Shown here: piece by piece, positions 1-8,908 of the stretch
How positions within the stretch are numbered: position 1 is the first letter of the stretch
Layout of the letters: each line of letters begins with the position of its first letter
Assembly (NCBI GenBank): GCA_001281695.1
Contig: LJIE01000004.1
Location: 1-64,000, forward strand
Source of the DNA: a bacterium 336/3
Lineage (GTDB): Bacteria > Bacteroidota > Bacteroidia > Cytophagales > Thermonemataceae
DNA length: 64,000 nucleotides
Direction of reading: 5' to 3'
Program-made: the position numbers and the translations under genes
Notes under the pieces: generated by a model
Seen by the model: the letters and a program-made list of their open reading frames with translations, nothing else
The model's database searches: none
Told to the model about the DNA's origin: nothing

Positions 1-234
1 TTGGCACAAGTAAGGGGTAAACAAACTGCAATTATAGAGGCAGAAAAATTAAATCTAACCGATAATCATTTTTACTTTTCCTTGCTTGGTTATTTACATA
101 CAGACATTGACAATGCAAAAGCTATTTCGTATTTTGAAATGGCACAACAAAAAGCAAAAACTGATAATGACAAATTACTATTAAACAAAAAATTGAACGA
201 CCTTAAAAAGAAAAACAACAGTTACCCCTGTTAA
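1..234 (+). CDS. C-terminal end of a probable ECF-type sigma factor (DUF6596-like), cut by window edge
   Basis: Only the last 77 residues are present because the gene enters from the left edge. The piece is helical and contains a TPR-like stretch (about residues 27-65) with the pattern LLGYLHTDIDNAKAISYFE, then KAKTDNDKLLLNKKL. This matches the tail of sigma-70-like proteins of the SigJ/DUF6596 group, which end in a TPR-like repeat running into a Lys/Leu-rich helix. No DNA-binding region is visible, so the call rests on the tail alone. An unrelated TPR protein is the main alternative. Translation ends at TAA 232-234, just before a dispersed repeat. Confidence 0.45.
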   Translation: MAQVRGKQTAIIEAEKLNLTDNHFYFSLLGYLHTDIDNAKAISYFEMAQQKAKTDNDKLLLNKKLNDLKKKNNSYPC

Positions 235-375
235 CTGTTGCACAACTCAGACTTAAGCATGTCAAATAGTAAAGCTTAGAAAAATTTCTTTTCTACACAG
301 CCCTTTTAAAAGGGCTTATTTTTTTCTATATGGAAAATGAGTCTAAAATTTACCTGTCTTGAAAAGGCTAAAAAA
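235..375 (+). repeat. Dispersed intergenic repeat A, copy 1, with terminator-like palindrome
   Basis: The segment begins with GCACAACTCAGACTTAAG (about 240-257). It contains the 18-bp perfect palindrome AGCCCTTTTAAAAGGGCT (299-316) followed by a T run, as expected of a rho-independent terminator. The stretch after the palindrome, to about 375, is also shared with the copy at 24.43 kb. Other copies lie at 21.75 and 30.66 kb. Each copy sits directly after a gene or operon end. Confidence 0.7.
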
Positions 376-715
376 AGCTTTATTACAAGATTTTGAGAGT
401 TTTTCAAGTGTATTCATCATTTGACATGAACTCACTACTTTGGGATGTATGTATTTTAAGTATTTCTTCAAATTGTAAGTCAAAGTGAATTTGCAAGGAA
501 AAAGTGGACAAAATTTTAAGCGACAGACGAATAAAAATTTGATTTATGATTGAACTCATTAATAGTCATATAACTAATAGCAAAATGTCTTCTTTTTTGA
601 TTATACCAAATTTCAATATACTAGCTTCGCTGAGCTCACTTTGTTCGGTTCAAAGATGTCTAATTTCATTTGTTCCTTTGTGACGAGCTTGTTGCCATTA
701 ATTACTCAGGTATGC
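376..715. other. Intergenic stretch without recognisable gene
   Basis: I see no convincing coding frame. The bases around 503-517 (AGTGGACAAAATTTT) are an inverted partial match to repeat B near 1620, so the hypothetical gene at 716-1306 is loosely bracketed by inverted copies. No transposase is present. Confidence 0.4.
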
Positions 716-1306
716 TTACTTGTCCATTTCTTCCAATTCTATCAAACGAATTGGATATTTGGTCATGTTAATTTCTTTCATGTTGCTATCAAAGTATTTT
801 ACTACTTTTTGTTTTTCTTTGTCTTGCAATACGAATCGGTGTCCTCCAAAAGATTTTTCTTGTTGCTTACCTGGAACAATTGTAAATCCTTCAAAGCTAA
901 TGAGCTTGTACTCTTTTAAGAGTTTATTAAACCTTTCATATACATCATTTTCTACCCCACCCGTTCCAAGATAAATTCGGAGGTCTTCATTGTTTGAGCC
1001 ATTGCCTCTATACTCTGACGAAGAGGTAAAATTACCTGCTTCATCATATCGGTCTCGATATGATAGGAGTTTACCCGAAGCATTGTTAAGTTTCTCATAA
1101 GCCACTACATATCTGACTTGCTTATTATTGACCACCATCTTAAACCAAGTAACGGGTTCCATACCGACATTATTCATAAAAGCCGTTCTGATGGCTTGAG
1201 GTACTTTGTTGGCATCAATTTTAGAACTCTTGGGACCTATTTGGGCTTGAATATTCATCAGCACAAGGCAAAAGCAAACGGAAAGGGAAATAATTTTTGA
1301 TTTCAT
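716..1306 (-). CDS. Secreted hypothetical protein, PepSY-like
   Basis: The 196-residue protein opens with a clear signal peptide (MKSKIISLSVCFCLVLMNIQ, cleaved near AQA/IG). Its mature part mixes beta strands and short helices and contains WFKMVVNNKQVRYVVAYEK and a KVVKYFDSNMK element. This resembles the small periplasmic PepSY-like/DUF2874 proteins of Bacteroidota, and it shares its general style with the protein at 58.96 kb. Such proteins are usually periplasmic and of unknown function. The gene stands alone, flanked by dispersed repeats. No partner gene is evident, and the family call is tentative. Confidence 0.6.
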   Translation of the reverse strand: MKSKIISLSVCFCLVLMNIQAQIGPKSSKIDANKVPQAIRTAFMNNVGMEPVTWFKMVVNNKQVRYVVAYEKLNNASGKLLSYRDRYDEAGNFTSSSEYRGNGSNNEDLRIYLGTGGVENDVYERFNKLLKEYKLISFEGFTIVPGKQQEKSFGGHRFVLQDKEKQKVVKYFDSNMKEINMTKYPIRLIELEEMDK

Positions 1307-1363
1307 AAAAGAGTGAATTAGGATTGATCAATAATTATAATTTTTGATTGTTTGATAATTTTT

Positions 1364-1599
1364 TTAATAACTATACTCAAAAGTAAATGGTTTTGAGAAA
1401 TATCCCCAAAAAGTATAATTTTCGCTTTTTTTGGTGTTCTTCACCATAGCTGTCAGGCTAAAGATATTTATTATCTTTGTAGATGAACTAAATATAAAAA
1501 GAATTAACGAAAACATTATTAGATTGAGTAATGGCGAAAAAATAGAATAATAAATTACAATCAAAAAAAGTTAATCAACATGTGTTCAACGTAATTTTA
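1364..1599. other. Intergenic stretch with an orphan promoter-like box
   Basis: The sequence TATCTTTG at 1472-1479 fits the Bacteroidota -7 consensus TAnnTTTG and points rightward, but no gene follows. Only a short open run (about 1490-1550) precedes repeat B. This may be the remnant of a gene whose body was lost. Confidence 0.3.
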
Positions 1600-1650
1600 A
1601 AGGTTTAAAAACTCTCTCAAATTTTTGTCCACTCTAAGATAGTAATTCCA
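1600..1650 (+). repeat. Dispersed repeat B, copy 1
   Basis: The core TTGTCCACTCTAAGATAG followed by T/C-AATTCCA recurs at 60.78 kb, and similarity extends leftward through AGGTTT-A-AAACTC. The two copies are in the same orientation and lie 59 kb apart. The second copy abuts a truncated regulator gene, so the repeat may be the end of a mobile element, but no transposase is seen. Confidence 0.6.
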
Positions 1651-1670
1651 TTCTTTGTAAAAGGTTTATG

Positions 1671-1699
1671 AGAAAAATGAGGCTTATTGAAAGCCTCAT
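1671..1699 (-). terminator. Rho-independent terminator of the DoxX operon
   Basis: ATGAGGCTT and AAGCCTCAT form a 9-bp perfect stem with a 5-nt loop. Read leftward, the stem is followed by TTTTTCT. It lies about 50 bp past the stop of the DoxX gene. Confidence 0.7.
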
Positions 1700-1752
1700 A
1701 GCATAATTTTCCCCTAATTTAATGGGTTTGTGCACTGTTTTTAGAAGTTATT

Positions 1753-2175
1753 TCAGCTTTTGAGCAAGTATTTTTCCAAAGAATATTTCCCAGAACCAAT
1801 AAAAATTATAGTCAGGCAAATAGTTGCATAAACAACCGTCATTTCTGCATGACCAAAAATATCACCTTTGCCAGCTGTGAAAGTAGCTACCAGCATTGTA
1901 AACATGATAAGAAATGCTCCAAGTCTTGTAAGCAAACCTAAAACCAACATGATACCCCCAAATAATTCAGCACCTGTTCGTAAATAAGCCATTAGCAGTG
2001 GTAAGGGGAAGTAGAGATTTTTTGATAAATAGTTGGCAAAACCTTCCATAGCTTTTGAATTGAATAATTGATGTCCATGTAAGATAAAATAAATTCCTAC
2101 TACTAGTCTTACGATTAGTATTCCACTATCAATTGAAAAGGGAGTTGAGCTGAGTAAAAAGTTTTTTAGTTTCAT
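1753..2175 (-). CDS. DoxX family membrane protein
   Basis: The 140-residue protein has four hydrophobic segments and the DoxX signatures RLVVGIYFILHGHQLF near the start and RTGAELFGGIMLVLGLLTR in the middle. DoxX proteins are small inner-membrane proteins linked to redox or thiosulfate chemistry, and most members have unknown roles. The start codon overlaps the stop of the upstream secreted-protein gene by 4 bp (2172-2175), so the two are translationally coupled. It is the last gene of a leftward group led by a thioredoxin-like gene and is followed by a terminator at 1671-1699. Confidence 0.85.
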   Translation of the reverse strand: MKLKNFLLSSTPFSIDSGILIVRLVVGIYFILHGHQLFNSKAMEGFANYLSKNLYFPLPLLMAYLRTGAELFGGIMLVLGLLTRLGAFLIMFTMLVATFTAGKGDIFGHAEMTVVYATICLTIIFIGSGKYSLEKYLLKS

Positions 2176-2669
2176 GTTTTTAATTTTTTAATACTTTTTA
2201 TAATCTGTATTAGTGGTTTCATTTCCTTTTTTGATTTAGCATTTAAATAAATCAAATAAAATTCATCAAAACCGTCTCTATCAATTATTAATCTGTTAGA
2301 AATTACTATTTGTTTTTTTTCATCTTTTTCTGTGCCTTCAAAAAAGTAAGCAGTCATTCCGTTTATATTTATTATTTTCATTTTAGATAACTTTACAAAT
2401 GCAGTATCTTTTTCTTGTATTACTATCAATTCCTGTAAGTTGTGAAATTTTTTATTATAGCTCCACAATGCCCCATTTGCATAAGATTTTGGATTTGTAA
2501 ATATAACTTCAGCATAAGCCTTCTTATCCACATAGCTGGCAACAAAACCCTTTTTTAGTTCTATTGAGAATTGTAACTTAGTCTGTTCAAACTTAGTTAT
2601 GGTTTTGCCGGTTTGTGAAAAACCAATTGTTGATACAAGCATTAAAATTGATATAAGCAATCTTTTCAT
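2172..2669 (-). CDS. Secreted hypothetical protein
   Basis: The 165-residue protein starts with a signal peptide (MKRLLISILMLVSTIGFSQ). The mature domain is alpha/beta, with YAEVIFTNPKSYANGALWSY and IINRLIIDRDGFDEFYLIYL-like strands, and ends in a Lys-rich helix. I do not recognise the family. It lies 11 bp downstream of the TlpA-like gene and overlaps the DoxX gene by 4 bp, so the three form one leftward operon. A periplasmic role connected to thiol or redox handling would fit the neighbours, but that is inference. Confidence 0.6.
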   Translation of the reverse strand: MKRLLISILMLVSTIGFSQTGKTITKFEQTKLQFSIELKKGFVASYVDKKAYAEVIFTNPKSYANGALWSYNKKFHNLQELIVIQEKDTAFVKLSKMKIININGMTAYFFEGTEKDEKKQIVISNRLIIDRDGFDEFYLIYLNAKSKKEMKPLIQIIKSIKKLKT

Positions 2670-2680
2670 ATCTATAATTC

Positions 2681-3319
2681 TTATTGAAGTAATTTATTGA
2701 ACGTTTCAGTTAATGCAGGATCAGAAGGTTTTGCAGAATTAGAATTTATGATTACACCATCAGGGTCTAATAATAGAAACCTTGGCAATTGATACATACC
2801 TAATGCCACAATAAAATCAGAGTTCCAGTTTTTATCTGCATACAATTGAAAACCTTTCATTTCTTTTGTTTTTACAACTGATTTCCACTTTTCAAAATCC
2901 TTCTCATAATCAACAGAAATACTAACAAAAGCGATATTTTTATCTTTATACTTTTCGATAAGATTTTTCATATATGGTATCTCCTCAATGCAGGGTCGAC
3001 ACCAAGTTGCCCAAATATCAATCAACACATATTTACCTTTTAAGTCTGAAAGGTTTGTTTTTCCTCCCTCATAATTTGTAAAGTTAAAAGTGGGGCAAGG
3101 AGTATTATTCAACTTAGTTATCATTAAATTTTGTTTATAAGATAATTCAAGTTCAAGTATTTCTCTTTTTAGATTGTCTTTCAATATTTTACTTAAATTT
3201 GGATTTAATTTTGCAGCGTTTATGCGATTTAAATCATTTTCTTTTTTTAATGGTAGTTTTTGCTTGAATTCAATTTCATTTAATTTCATTAATTTTTCAA
3301 TACTCAAACTATAACTCAA
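2681..3319 (-). CDS. TlpA/ResA-like thioredoxin-fold protein, probably N-terminally truncated
   Basis: The C-terminal 140 residues form a TlpA-type thioredoxin domain with the redox motif WCRPC, then DIWATWCRPCIEEIPYM and SVDYEKDFEKW. The preceding ~70 residues look like the end of the helical domain that precedes the thioredoxin fold in longer (about 350-450 residue) Bacteroidota homologues. No signal peptide or ATG is visible upstream. The frame opens with TTG after a stop near 3346, so the gene may be a 5'-truncated remnant. An internal ATG (residue 11) is another possible start. It heads an operon with a secreted protein and DoxX. Confidence 0.65.
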   Translation of the reverse strand: MSYSLSIEKLMKLNEIEFKQKLPLKKENDLNRINAAKLNPNLSKILKDNLKREILELELSYKQNLMITKLNNTPCPTFNFTNYEGGKTNLSDLKGKYVLIDIWATWCRPCIEEIPYMKNLIEKYKDKNIAFVSISVDYEKDFEKWKSVVKTKEMKGFQLYADKNWNSDFIVALGMYQLPRFLLLDPDGVIINSNSAKPSDPALTETFNKLLQ

Positions 3320-3364
3320 ACTGTACAGTAGTAAATGTTTATATTAACTTTTTTCAGGACGACA

Positions 3365-3727
3365 CTAACAATCATCTTTGATAACATCTTTTTTAAACTG
3401 ACTGATTATTTCTTTCATTTCTTTTAGCTGTTTTATTTTTTCATTAATAGATAAAAGTTTCTCATCTAAAACAGCTAATTTTTCAGAAATAGTCATTTTA
3501 TTATTGTACCAAGCATCCACCAATTGAGCAATTTCACTAATTGTAAAACCAATTGATTTGGCATCTCTAATTAATTCTAATTTTTCAACTGTTTCTTCAT
3601 CATAATGAAAATAGTTATTTGACTTTACATTTTCGTTTCTTTTACCTTTTATCAATCCTGATTTCTCATAAAACCGAATTGTATGGACAGTAATGCCTGT
3701 TCGCTTCGATAATTCATTTATTAACAT
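3365..3727 (-). CDS. MerR family transcriptional regulator
   Basis: The 120-residue protein has an N-terminal MerR winged helix (NELSKRTGITVHTIRFYEKSGL, residues 4-25), the FHYDEETVEKLELIRDAKSIGF helix, and a C-terminal dimerisation coiled coil (residues 80-112). The C-terminal tail is short with a single terminal Cys, so a metal or small-ligand sensor cannot be assigned. It is divergent from the SDR-aldehyde dehydrogenase operon, and a perfect dyad lies between them. A -7 box TATCTTTG on this strand (3739-3732) ends only 4 bases before the ATG, so the mRNA may be nearly leaderless. Confidence 0.85.
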   Translation of the reverse strand: MLINELSKRTGITVHTIRFYEKSGLIKGKRNENVKSNNYFHYDEETVEKLELIRDAKSIGFTISEIAQLVDAWYNNKMTISEKLAVLDEKLLSINEKIKQLKEMKEIISQFKKDVIKDDC

Positions 3728-3731
3728 TTTA

Positions 3732-3813
3732 CAAAGATAAGGTTTAGAAAAATAAATTACAAGTATAGACTATACTCTAATGTTGTATGTTTTATTTTTT
3801 GATAATACTTTTG
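3732..3813. promoter_or_regulatory. Divergent MerR/SDR promoter with perfect dyad operator
   Basis: The 15-bp perfect dyad AGTATAGACTATACT lies at 3762-3776. A -7 box for the MerR gene lies at 3739-3732 (TATCTTTG on the minus strand). A perfect -7 box TACTTTTG for the SDR operon lies at 3806-3813. The arrangement suggests that the MerR-type protein binds the dyad and controls both directions. Confidence 0.7.
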
Positions 3814-3834
3814 TACACATCAAATAAAAAAACC

Positions 3835-4650
3835 ATGAACAAAACTGTCTTTATTACTGGAGCATCAAGTGGAATAGGAAAAGCCACTGCACTATTTTTT
3901 GCCCAAAAAGGTTGGAATGTAGCAGCAACTATGCGTAATCCTGAGAAGGAAGTCGAACTAACAAAGCTAAACAGTGTAAAGCTATTCAAGTTAGATGTCA
4001 CCAATAACGAGAGCATAATAAATGCCATTGAAAGTGCTGTAAATCAATTTGGCAAAATAGATGTATTGGTTAATAATGCAGGGTATGGTGCTGATGGCGT
4101 TTTTGAAGCCATGACAGATGAAGTAATAGAAAATCAATTTAATACCAATGTATTTGGTTTAATGCGTGTAACCAGAGCTATTATTCCACATATGCGTGTA
4201 AAAAAGGCTGGTACCATTATACAGATTGCTTCTATGGGTGGTAGAATCACGTTTCCCCTATTTAGCATTTACCATGGAACCAAGTTTGCAGTGGAAGGCT
4301 TTACAGAATCATTACACTATGAACTAAAGCCGTTTAATATTAAACTTAAGCTTATTGAGCCTGGTACCATAAAAACTGAATTTTATGGAAAAGGTCGTGT
4401 AGCTATTACAGGTAGTAACCTTCCTGAATATAAAGCGTTTGTGGAAAAATGTGAAAAAGTATCGCAAGCACCAGCAAAAAATGGTGTTACACCTGATAAA
4501 GTGGCTGAAACAATTTATAAAGCGGCAACGGATAATTCCAGCAAATTGCGTTACCCAAGTGGCAACCCTGCTCCATTATTAATTTGGTTGCGTAAAAGAT
4601 TGCCTGAAAGTTGGTTTTACGCATTGGTTAGAAGTAGTTATAAAATTTAA
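3835..4650 (+). CDS. Short-chain dehydrogenase/reductase (SDR)
   Basis: The 271-residue classical SDR has the cofactor motif TGASSGIGKA (residues 8-17), NNAGYG near residue 80, and the catalytic Tyr-x-x-x-Lys pair at Y146/K150 with a Ser near 134. The ATG at 3835 is chosen because the glycine-rich motif then sits at its usual distance from the N terminus and the -7 box at 3806 lies just upstream. It is followed after 12 bp by an aldehyde dehydrogenase, so an alcohol-aldehyde-acid conversion is plausible. Control by the divergent MerR protein is likely. The substrate is unknown. Confidence 0.9.
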   Translation: MNKTVFITGASSGIGKATALFFAQKGWNVAATMRNPEKEVELTKLNSVKLFKLDVTNNESIINAIESAVNQFGKIDVLVNNAGYGADGVFEAMTDEVIENQFNTNVFGLMRVTRAIIPHMRVKKAGTIIQIASMGGRITFPLFSIYHGTKFAVEGFTESLHYELKPFNIKLKLIEPGTIKTEFYGKGRVAITGSNLPEYKAFVEKCEKVSQAPAKNGVTPDKVAETIYKAATDNSSKLRYPSGNPAPLLIWLRKRLPESWFYALVRSSYKI

Positions 4651-4662
4651 TTAAAACAAACG

Positions 4663-6051
4663 ATGCTTACACAAGAAGAAGTAAAAGAAATTTTTCATCA
4701 GAAAGAAATCTTTTTTGACGATGGTAATACCCAATCGTATGAGTTTAGGATGGAGCAATTAAAGAAATTTAAAGTAGCCATTGAAAAATATGAAGAGGAA
4801 ATTTTAGAAGCTCTTCATCAAGATATGCATAAACCTAAATTTGAAGCATACACCAGTGAAATAGGCATTATGCTTGAAGAAATTGAGCATACTATTAAAC
4901 ATTTAAGAAATTGGATGAAGCCCAAAAAGGTATCGACCCCAGTGGTTTTGCACCCTTCAAGTAGCTATATTTATAAACAGCCACTTGGTGTTGTGTTAAT
5001 TATTGGACCATGGAATTATCCTTTTCAATTATTAATGGCTCCGTTGGTGGGTGCTATTGCTGCGGGTAATTGTGCTATTATTAAGCCAAGCAATGAAACG
5101 CCACATACAGCTAAAATAGTAGAGAAATTGGTTGAAAATACCTTTGATAAAAATTACATCAGTGTGGTGCAAGGTTCAGGTTCTACGATGGGACCACTTC
5201 TGATTGAAAATAACCGTTTTGACCATATCTTTTTTACAGGAAGTCCCAAAGTGGGTAGCCAAATAGCGAGTATGGCAGCTAAACATTTAACACCTGTTAC
5301 TTTAGAGCTTGGAGGCAAAAGCCCAGCTATCGTTGATAAAAGTGTAAACATTGAAGTGGCAGCCAAACGTTTAACTTGGGCTAAGTTTTTTAATGCAGGT
5401 CAAACTTGTGTATGCCCAGATTATTTGTTGGTACATGAGGAGATTAAAGAAGTGTTTGTAGAAGAAATGAAAAAGAACATTCGTTTGTTTTATGGCGAAA
5501 ATCCACAAAAATCAAAAGATTTAGCCCGAATAGTAAATGCTAAAAGGTTCGAAACATTAAAACAATATTTAAACAACGGACGTATATTAATTGGTGGTGA
5601 ATTTGATGAAACAGAACGTTACATAGCCCCAACTTTAATTGACCAAGTTGGAATGGATGATGTCATCATGCAAGAAGAGATTTTTGGACCAATTATGCCC
5701 ATTCTTACTTATAAAACAAACGATGATGTTGTACGACAAGTAAGAAAACATCGACATCCTTTAGCATGTTATATTTTTTCGAACGATGATGACAATAAAA
5801 ACTACTTTATTCAGAATATTGAGTTTGGTGGTGGTTGTGTAAACAACTGCATGGTACATTTGGTAAATCCAGAGTTGCCATTTGGTGGTGTTGGTAATAG
5901 TGGCATGGGCAAATATCATGGCAAAGATAGTTTTGATACCATGAGTCATACTAAATCGGTGATAAAAACAGCAACATGGCTCGATCCATCGCTAAGATAT
6001 GCACCATATACTGATAGTAAGTTGAAATGGGCAGAATGTTTTATGGGGTAA
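4663..6051 (+). CDS. NAD(P)-dependent aldehyde dehydrogenase, class 3-like
   Basis: The 462-residue protein has the family motifs in order: GPWNYPFQLLMAPLVGAIAAGN, FTGSPKVG, the general-base motif ELGGKSP (E215), the nucleophile motif NAGQTCVCPDY (C249), QEEIFGP and PFGGVGNSGMG. The length and lack of an N-terminal extension fit the class 3/fatty-aldehyde subgroup, which oxidises medium- or long-chain and aromatic aldehydes. It is the second gene of a two-gene operon with the SDR. The operon ends at a strong terminator at 6263-6305. Confidence 0.92.
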   Translation: MLTQEEVKEIFHQKEIFFDDGNTQSYEFRMEQLKKFKVAIEKYEEEILEALHQDMHKPKFEAYTSEIGIMLEEIEHTIKHLRNWMKPKKVSTPVVLHPSSSYIYKQPLGVVLIIGPWNYPFQLLMAPLVGAIAAGNCAIIKPSNETPHTAKIVEKLVENTFDKNYISVVQGSGSTMGPLLIENNRFDHIFFTGSPKVGSQIASMAAKHLTPVTLELGGKSPAIVDKSVNIEVAAKRLTWAKFFNAGQTCVCPDYLLVHEEIKEVFVEEMKKNIRLFYGENPQKSKDLARIVNAKRFETLKQYLNNGRILIGGEFDETERYIAPTLIDQVGMDDVIMQEEIFGPIMPILTYKTNDDVVRQVRKHRHPLACYIFSNDDDNKNYFIQNIEFGGGCVNNCMVHLVNPELPFGGVGNSGMGKYHGKDSFDTMSHTKSVIKTATWLDPSLRYAPYTDSKLKWAECFMG

Positions 6052-6262
6052 ATCCTATAATGAATTTATGCATATACCCTTAATTTTATGATTGCTTATA
6101 AGTTTTTTACATAAATCAACATGGAATATTAAAAAGTCAAATATCTTGATTCTTACGAATTATAAGAATTACACAATGGATTGATAGAACTTATTAGACT
6201 CAAAATATCATATGATTTTTAAATAAATTTGTATTGTTTTACATATAAAACACTGATAAATA

Positions 6263-6305
6263 AAAATCTATATCAAAGTTTAAATTTTGATATAGATTTT
6301 TTTTA
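6263..6305 (+). terminator. Rho-independent terminator after the aldehyde dehydrogenase gene
   Basis: AAAATCTATATCAAA (6263-6277) and TTTGATATAGATTTT (6286-6300) form a 15-bp perfect stem with an 8-nt loop, followed by a run of T. Confidence 0.85.
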
Positions 6306-6358
6306 AAAATATGTACATTTAGGAGTTGCTGGTAATTTTAAATACCCATTTCAAACAT

Positions 6359-7447
6359 ATGAAATTCATTATAATTTTATTCCTTTTAATTCTTTCTAAT
6401 TATTTGAGTGCTCAGAATTTAAATACTGAAAGTGCAACTAAATTTTGGAAAATCATTGATGTTGTAAAAAAAGACATTCCAATTTCAAACGAATTATGGA
6501 GCGAATTTAGAAATGCAAAAGCAGACAGTTTGTGGTTTGGAATGGCAAGACAACTGGATAAAAATTATGAACTATATTATAGAAATGCTATTGAAATAGT
6601 ATTCAGACCATCTAATAAATCTAAACTTGACAGTATTATAAACTTACCAAAAGACAATTCAAGAAATTTACAAAATATTTTTGTAATAGGTATGTATCAA
6701 AACTATTTTTTGAACGAACAAGGTATTAGAGAATTTTACAAACGAGTTTCTGAAACGGCTTATTTAGACACTATTTACAATATTGCTATTACTATGTTGC
6801 CAAAAAAATTCAAAAAACCTACTGAAAGACTAAATGCATTAAATATTTATATACATGGAATTGAAAGTGGGGCAAATGCAACAAGGCATGGAATAATGTT
6901 TTCTATGGCAGGGCTTTACAATTTTGAAAAAGAGCATTTTGGGATTTTGGGAGCTCACGAACTTCATCATCTTTTGAGAGTTAGCAAGTTAAAAGGCTCT
7001 ATTCAAAGTAATCATAAGTTTGCTGTTGATATAATGGAAAGTTGTTTAAATGAAGGTTCGGCTGATATTCTTAACAATTTACCAGTATTTGAAAAACCAG
7101 AGTTTACAGACTTAAAAACAATGACCCTGATAAATAGTGAAGAAAAGTTAAGAACCATTGATAAGTGGTTTTCAGAAAGATTTGCGGACACATCTAAAAC
7201 AAGGTCAGAAGAAGAAATCGCAACTTTATTTAATTACTTAGGTGGACACAATCCAGGTTATTTTATGGCCCGAACAATTGTAGTAAATGGCTTTAAAAAT
7301 GAATTAAGGGAAACCATTGACAATCCTTTTCACTTTTTTTTACTTTATCAAAAAGCTGCAAAAAAAGACAAGTCAAAACCACCCACATTTAGTATTAAAA
7401 CAATCAATTTTATCAAACAACTTGAAAAATTATATTACAACAAATGA
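6359..7447 (+). CDS. Secreted DUF5700-type putative zinc metallopeptidase
   Basis: The 362-residue protein has a signal peptide (MKFIIILFLLILSNYLSAQ) when started at ATG 6359. The earlier TTG at 6326 would bury that peptide, so I prefer the ATG. A HExxH zinc motif is present as HELHH (H200-H204), with a probable third ligand in LNEGSAD (E232). The C-terminal half includes YLGGHNPGYFMARTI. This arrangement fits the DUF5700 family of predicted secreted or periplasmic zinc-dependent proteases. It stands alone between the aldehyde dehydrogenase terminator and an AraC module. The substrate is unknown. Confidence 0.75.
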   Translation: MKFIIILFLLILSNYLSAQNLNTESATKFWKIIDVVKKDIPISNELWSEFRNAKADSLWFGMARQLDKNYELYYRNAIEIVFRPSNKSKLDSIINLPKDNSRNLQNIFVIGMYQNYFLNEQGIREFYKRVSETAYLDTIYNIAITMLPKKFKKPTERLNALNIYIHGIESGANATRHGIMFSMAGLYNFEKEHFGILGAHELHHLLRVSKLKGSIQSNHKFAVDIMESCLNEGSADILNNLPVFEKPEFTDLKTMTLINSEEKLRTIDKWFSERFADTSKTRSEEEIATLFNYLGGHNPGYFMARTIVVNGFKNELRETIDNPFHFFLLYQKAAKKDKSKPPTFSIKTINFIKQLEKLYYNK

Positions 7448-7929
7448 AAAACTACCTGACAAAGTATTGTCAAAAACGGTTGGAGGAATTCTATTTATAT
7501 TTAAACTTTGGTATTTCTATTGAAGTTTAGTGCTAAAAATACCCACCATTGCCAATACGTGAACCGTACCCTTCACCGAACCATATAGAATATGTTTCAC
7601 TTTGACAAATATTTCGGACTATTTATGAACAATAAATTTCACAAATACTATCCTTTACAAATAAGCGTTTCAACAAAATCAAACTTGGCACTATCTGTTA
7701 AAAACGAATCTGACATTTTTAGGAAAGTATTTTTCTTAAATTCAAAAATTGAACATAAGTAAATACGTGAAACTAATCAATTAACCATTCTCATAACTCC
7801 ACATCAATATTTATGGTAAAAATTGCCATTATTGCCAATCCCGAAACAATTGGAGCGAAATACTTACAGAATTTCAGAATCTAATGCAATTTTAATAACT
7901 TAAAGTTGTATTATAAAAACAATTAATTT
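7448..7929. other. Intergenic stretch without recognisable gene
   Basis: About 480 bp of AT-rich sequence. Short open runs exist, but none has a ribosome site, a family motif or a good length. The leftmost part may be the 3' untranslated region of the peptidase gene, and the rightmost part must contain the promoter of the AraC-type gene at 7930. Confidence 0.4.
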
Positions 7930-8811
7930 ATGAACATCCCTATCTATAAAAATATAAATAGTCTGGTGCAAACAAACGAAAATGGCTTTAAGTCAGAAAA
8001 TGAGGAATTTAGTATTTATCAAATTAGGCGAATGAAAGGCTCAGGACTGAAAAGAAAAGCACATAGAACAGATTTTTATGGACTCACCTTTATAGAAAGC
8101 GGGGAGGGGAAAATTTGCATCAACAATAATTGTTATGAATTTGAAAACAATATGCTTATTGCAACAAGCCCAGGGCAGATTATTACGTTGGACGTAGATA
8201 ACATCTCAAATGGCTACACCATTTTCTTTATGTCAGAATTTTTAAATATACATTATCCTGAAACGATTGAAAAGAATTTTCCTTTTTTCAAACTTAATGC
8301 TGAGGGTCTTCCAGAAATAAAAAAGATTAGCAATCATATTAAAATCTTGTTCAGAATAATAAATATAGAGTACTCCAAAAAAGAGACGGAGTATATGAAT
8401 ATTATCAGAAGTTATTTGTTGGTACTTTTAAATTTAGCGAACAGACATTATCTTAAAAGGACAAATACTTTAACCCAACTGAGTAAAAAACAGGAGTTAA
8501 CTATGGAATTAGAAAACCTTGTTATTAAATTTATGCCTGAGCGAAAATCTATTGCATACCTAGCCAAAAAACTTTCTATCAGTTCTAAACATTTGAATGA
8601 AATTATTAAAGTAGCCACAGGCAAAACACCTTCTGCATTTATTACTTCTATTTTTATGTTGGAAGCAAAAAAACTCTTGATGCATACTAATTTTTCTATT
8701 ACTGAAGTAGCCTATCAGCTTAACTATAGTGACGCCTCTTATTTCAATAAAGTTTTTAAAAAGCACTTTAATATGACCCCACTTGACTTTAAAAAGCAAT
8801 CGGTAAAATAA
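7930..8811 (+). CDS. AraC family transcriptional regulator
   Basis: The 293-residue protein has an N-terminal cupin-like sensing domain (YGLTFIESGEGKICINNNCYEF, residues 55-75) and a C-terminal AraC double helix-turn-helix (about residues 190-290). The latter includes IAYLAKKLSISSKHLNEIIK and ITEVAYQLNYSDASYFNKVFKK. AraC proteins of this layout bind direct-repeat half-sites and respond to small molecules. The ene-reductase and pirin genes follow immediately on the same strand, and the reductase has its own -7 box at 8860-8867. It is the likely regulator of that pair. Confidence 0.88.
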   Translation: MNIPIYKNINSLVQTNENGFKSENEEFSIYQIRRMKGSGLKRKAHRTDFYGLTFIESGEGKICINNNCYEFENNMLIATSPGQIITLDVDNISNGYTIFFMSEFLNIHYPETIEKNFPFFKLNAEGLPEIKKISNHIKILFRIINIEYSKKETEYMNIIRSYLLVLLNLANRHYLKRTNTLTQLSKKQELTMELENLVIKFMPERKSIAYLAKKLSISSKHLNEIIKVATGKTPSAFITSIFMLEAKKLLMHTNFSITEVAYQLNYSDASYFNKVFKKHFNMTPLDFKKQSVK

Positions 8812-8859
8812 TTACCCTCTAATACGACTTTTGTACAATACTTATAGCTTTGGTATAAC

Positions 8860-8867
8860 TACCTTTG
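8860..8867 (+). promoter_or_regulatory. Promoter -7 box of the ene-reductase gene
   Basis: TACCTTTG matches TAnnTTTG exactly and lies 42 bp before the ATG at 8909. This shows that the longer reading frame beginning at 8831 is unlikely to be the true start. Confidence 0.65.
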
Positions 8868-8908
8868 CTACTGATAAGAATATAGCAAAAAAAGAAAATG
8901 TACAAAAA

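Noticed and set aside
1364-1564. Leftward 66-codon open frame
   Set aside because: Low-complexity hydrophobic translation of AT-rich DNA, no ribosome site and no family pattern. A rightward promoter-like box lies inside it.
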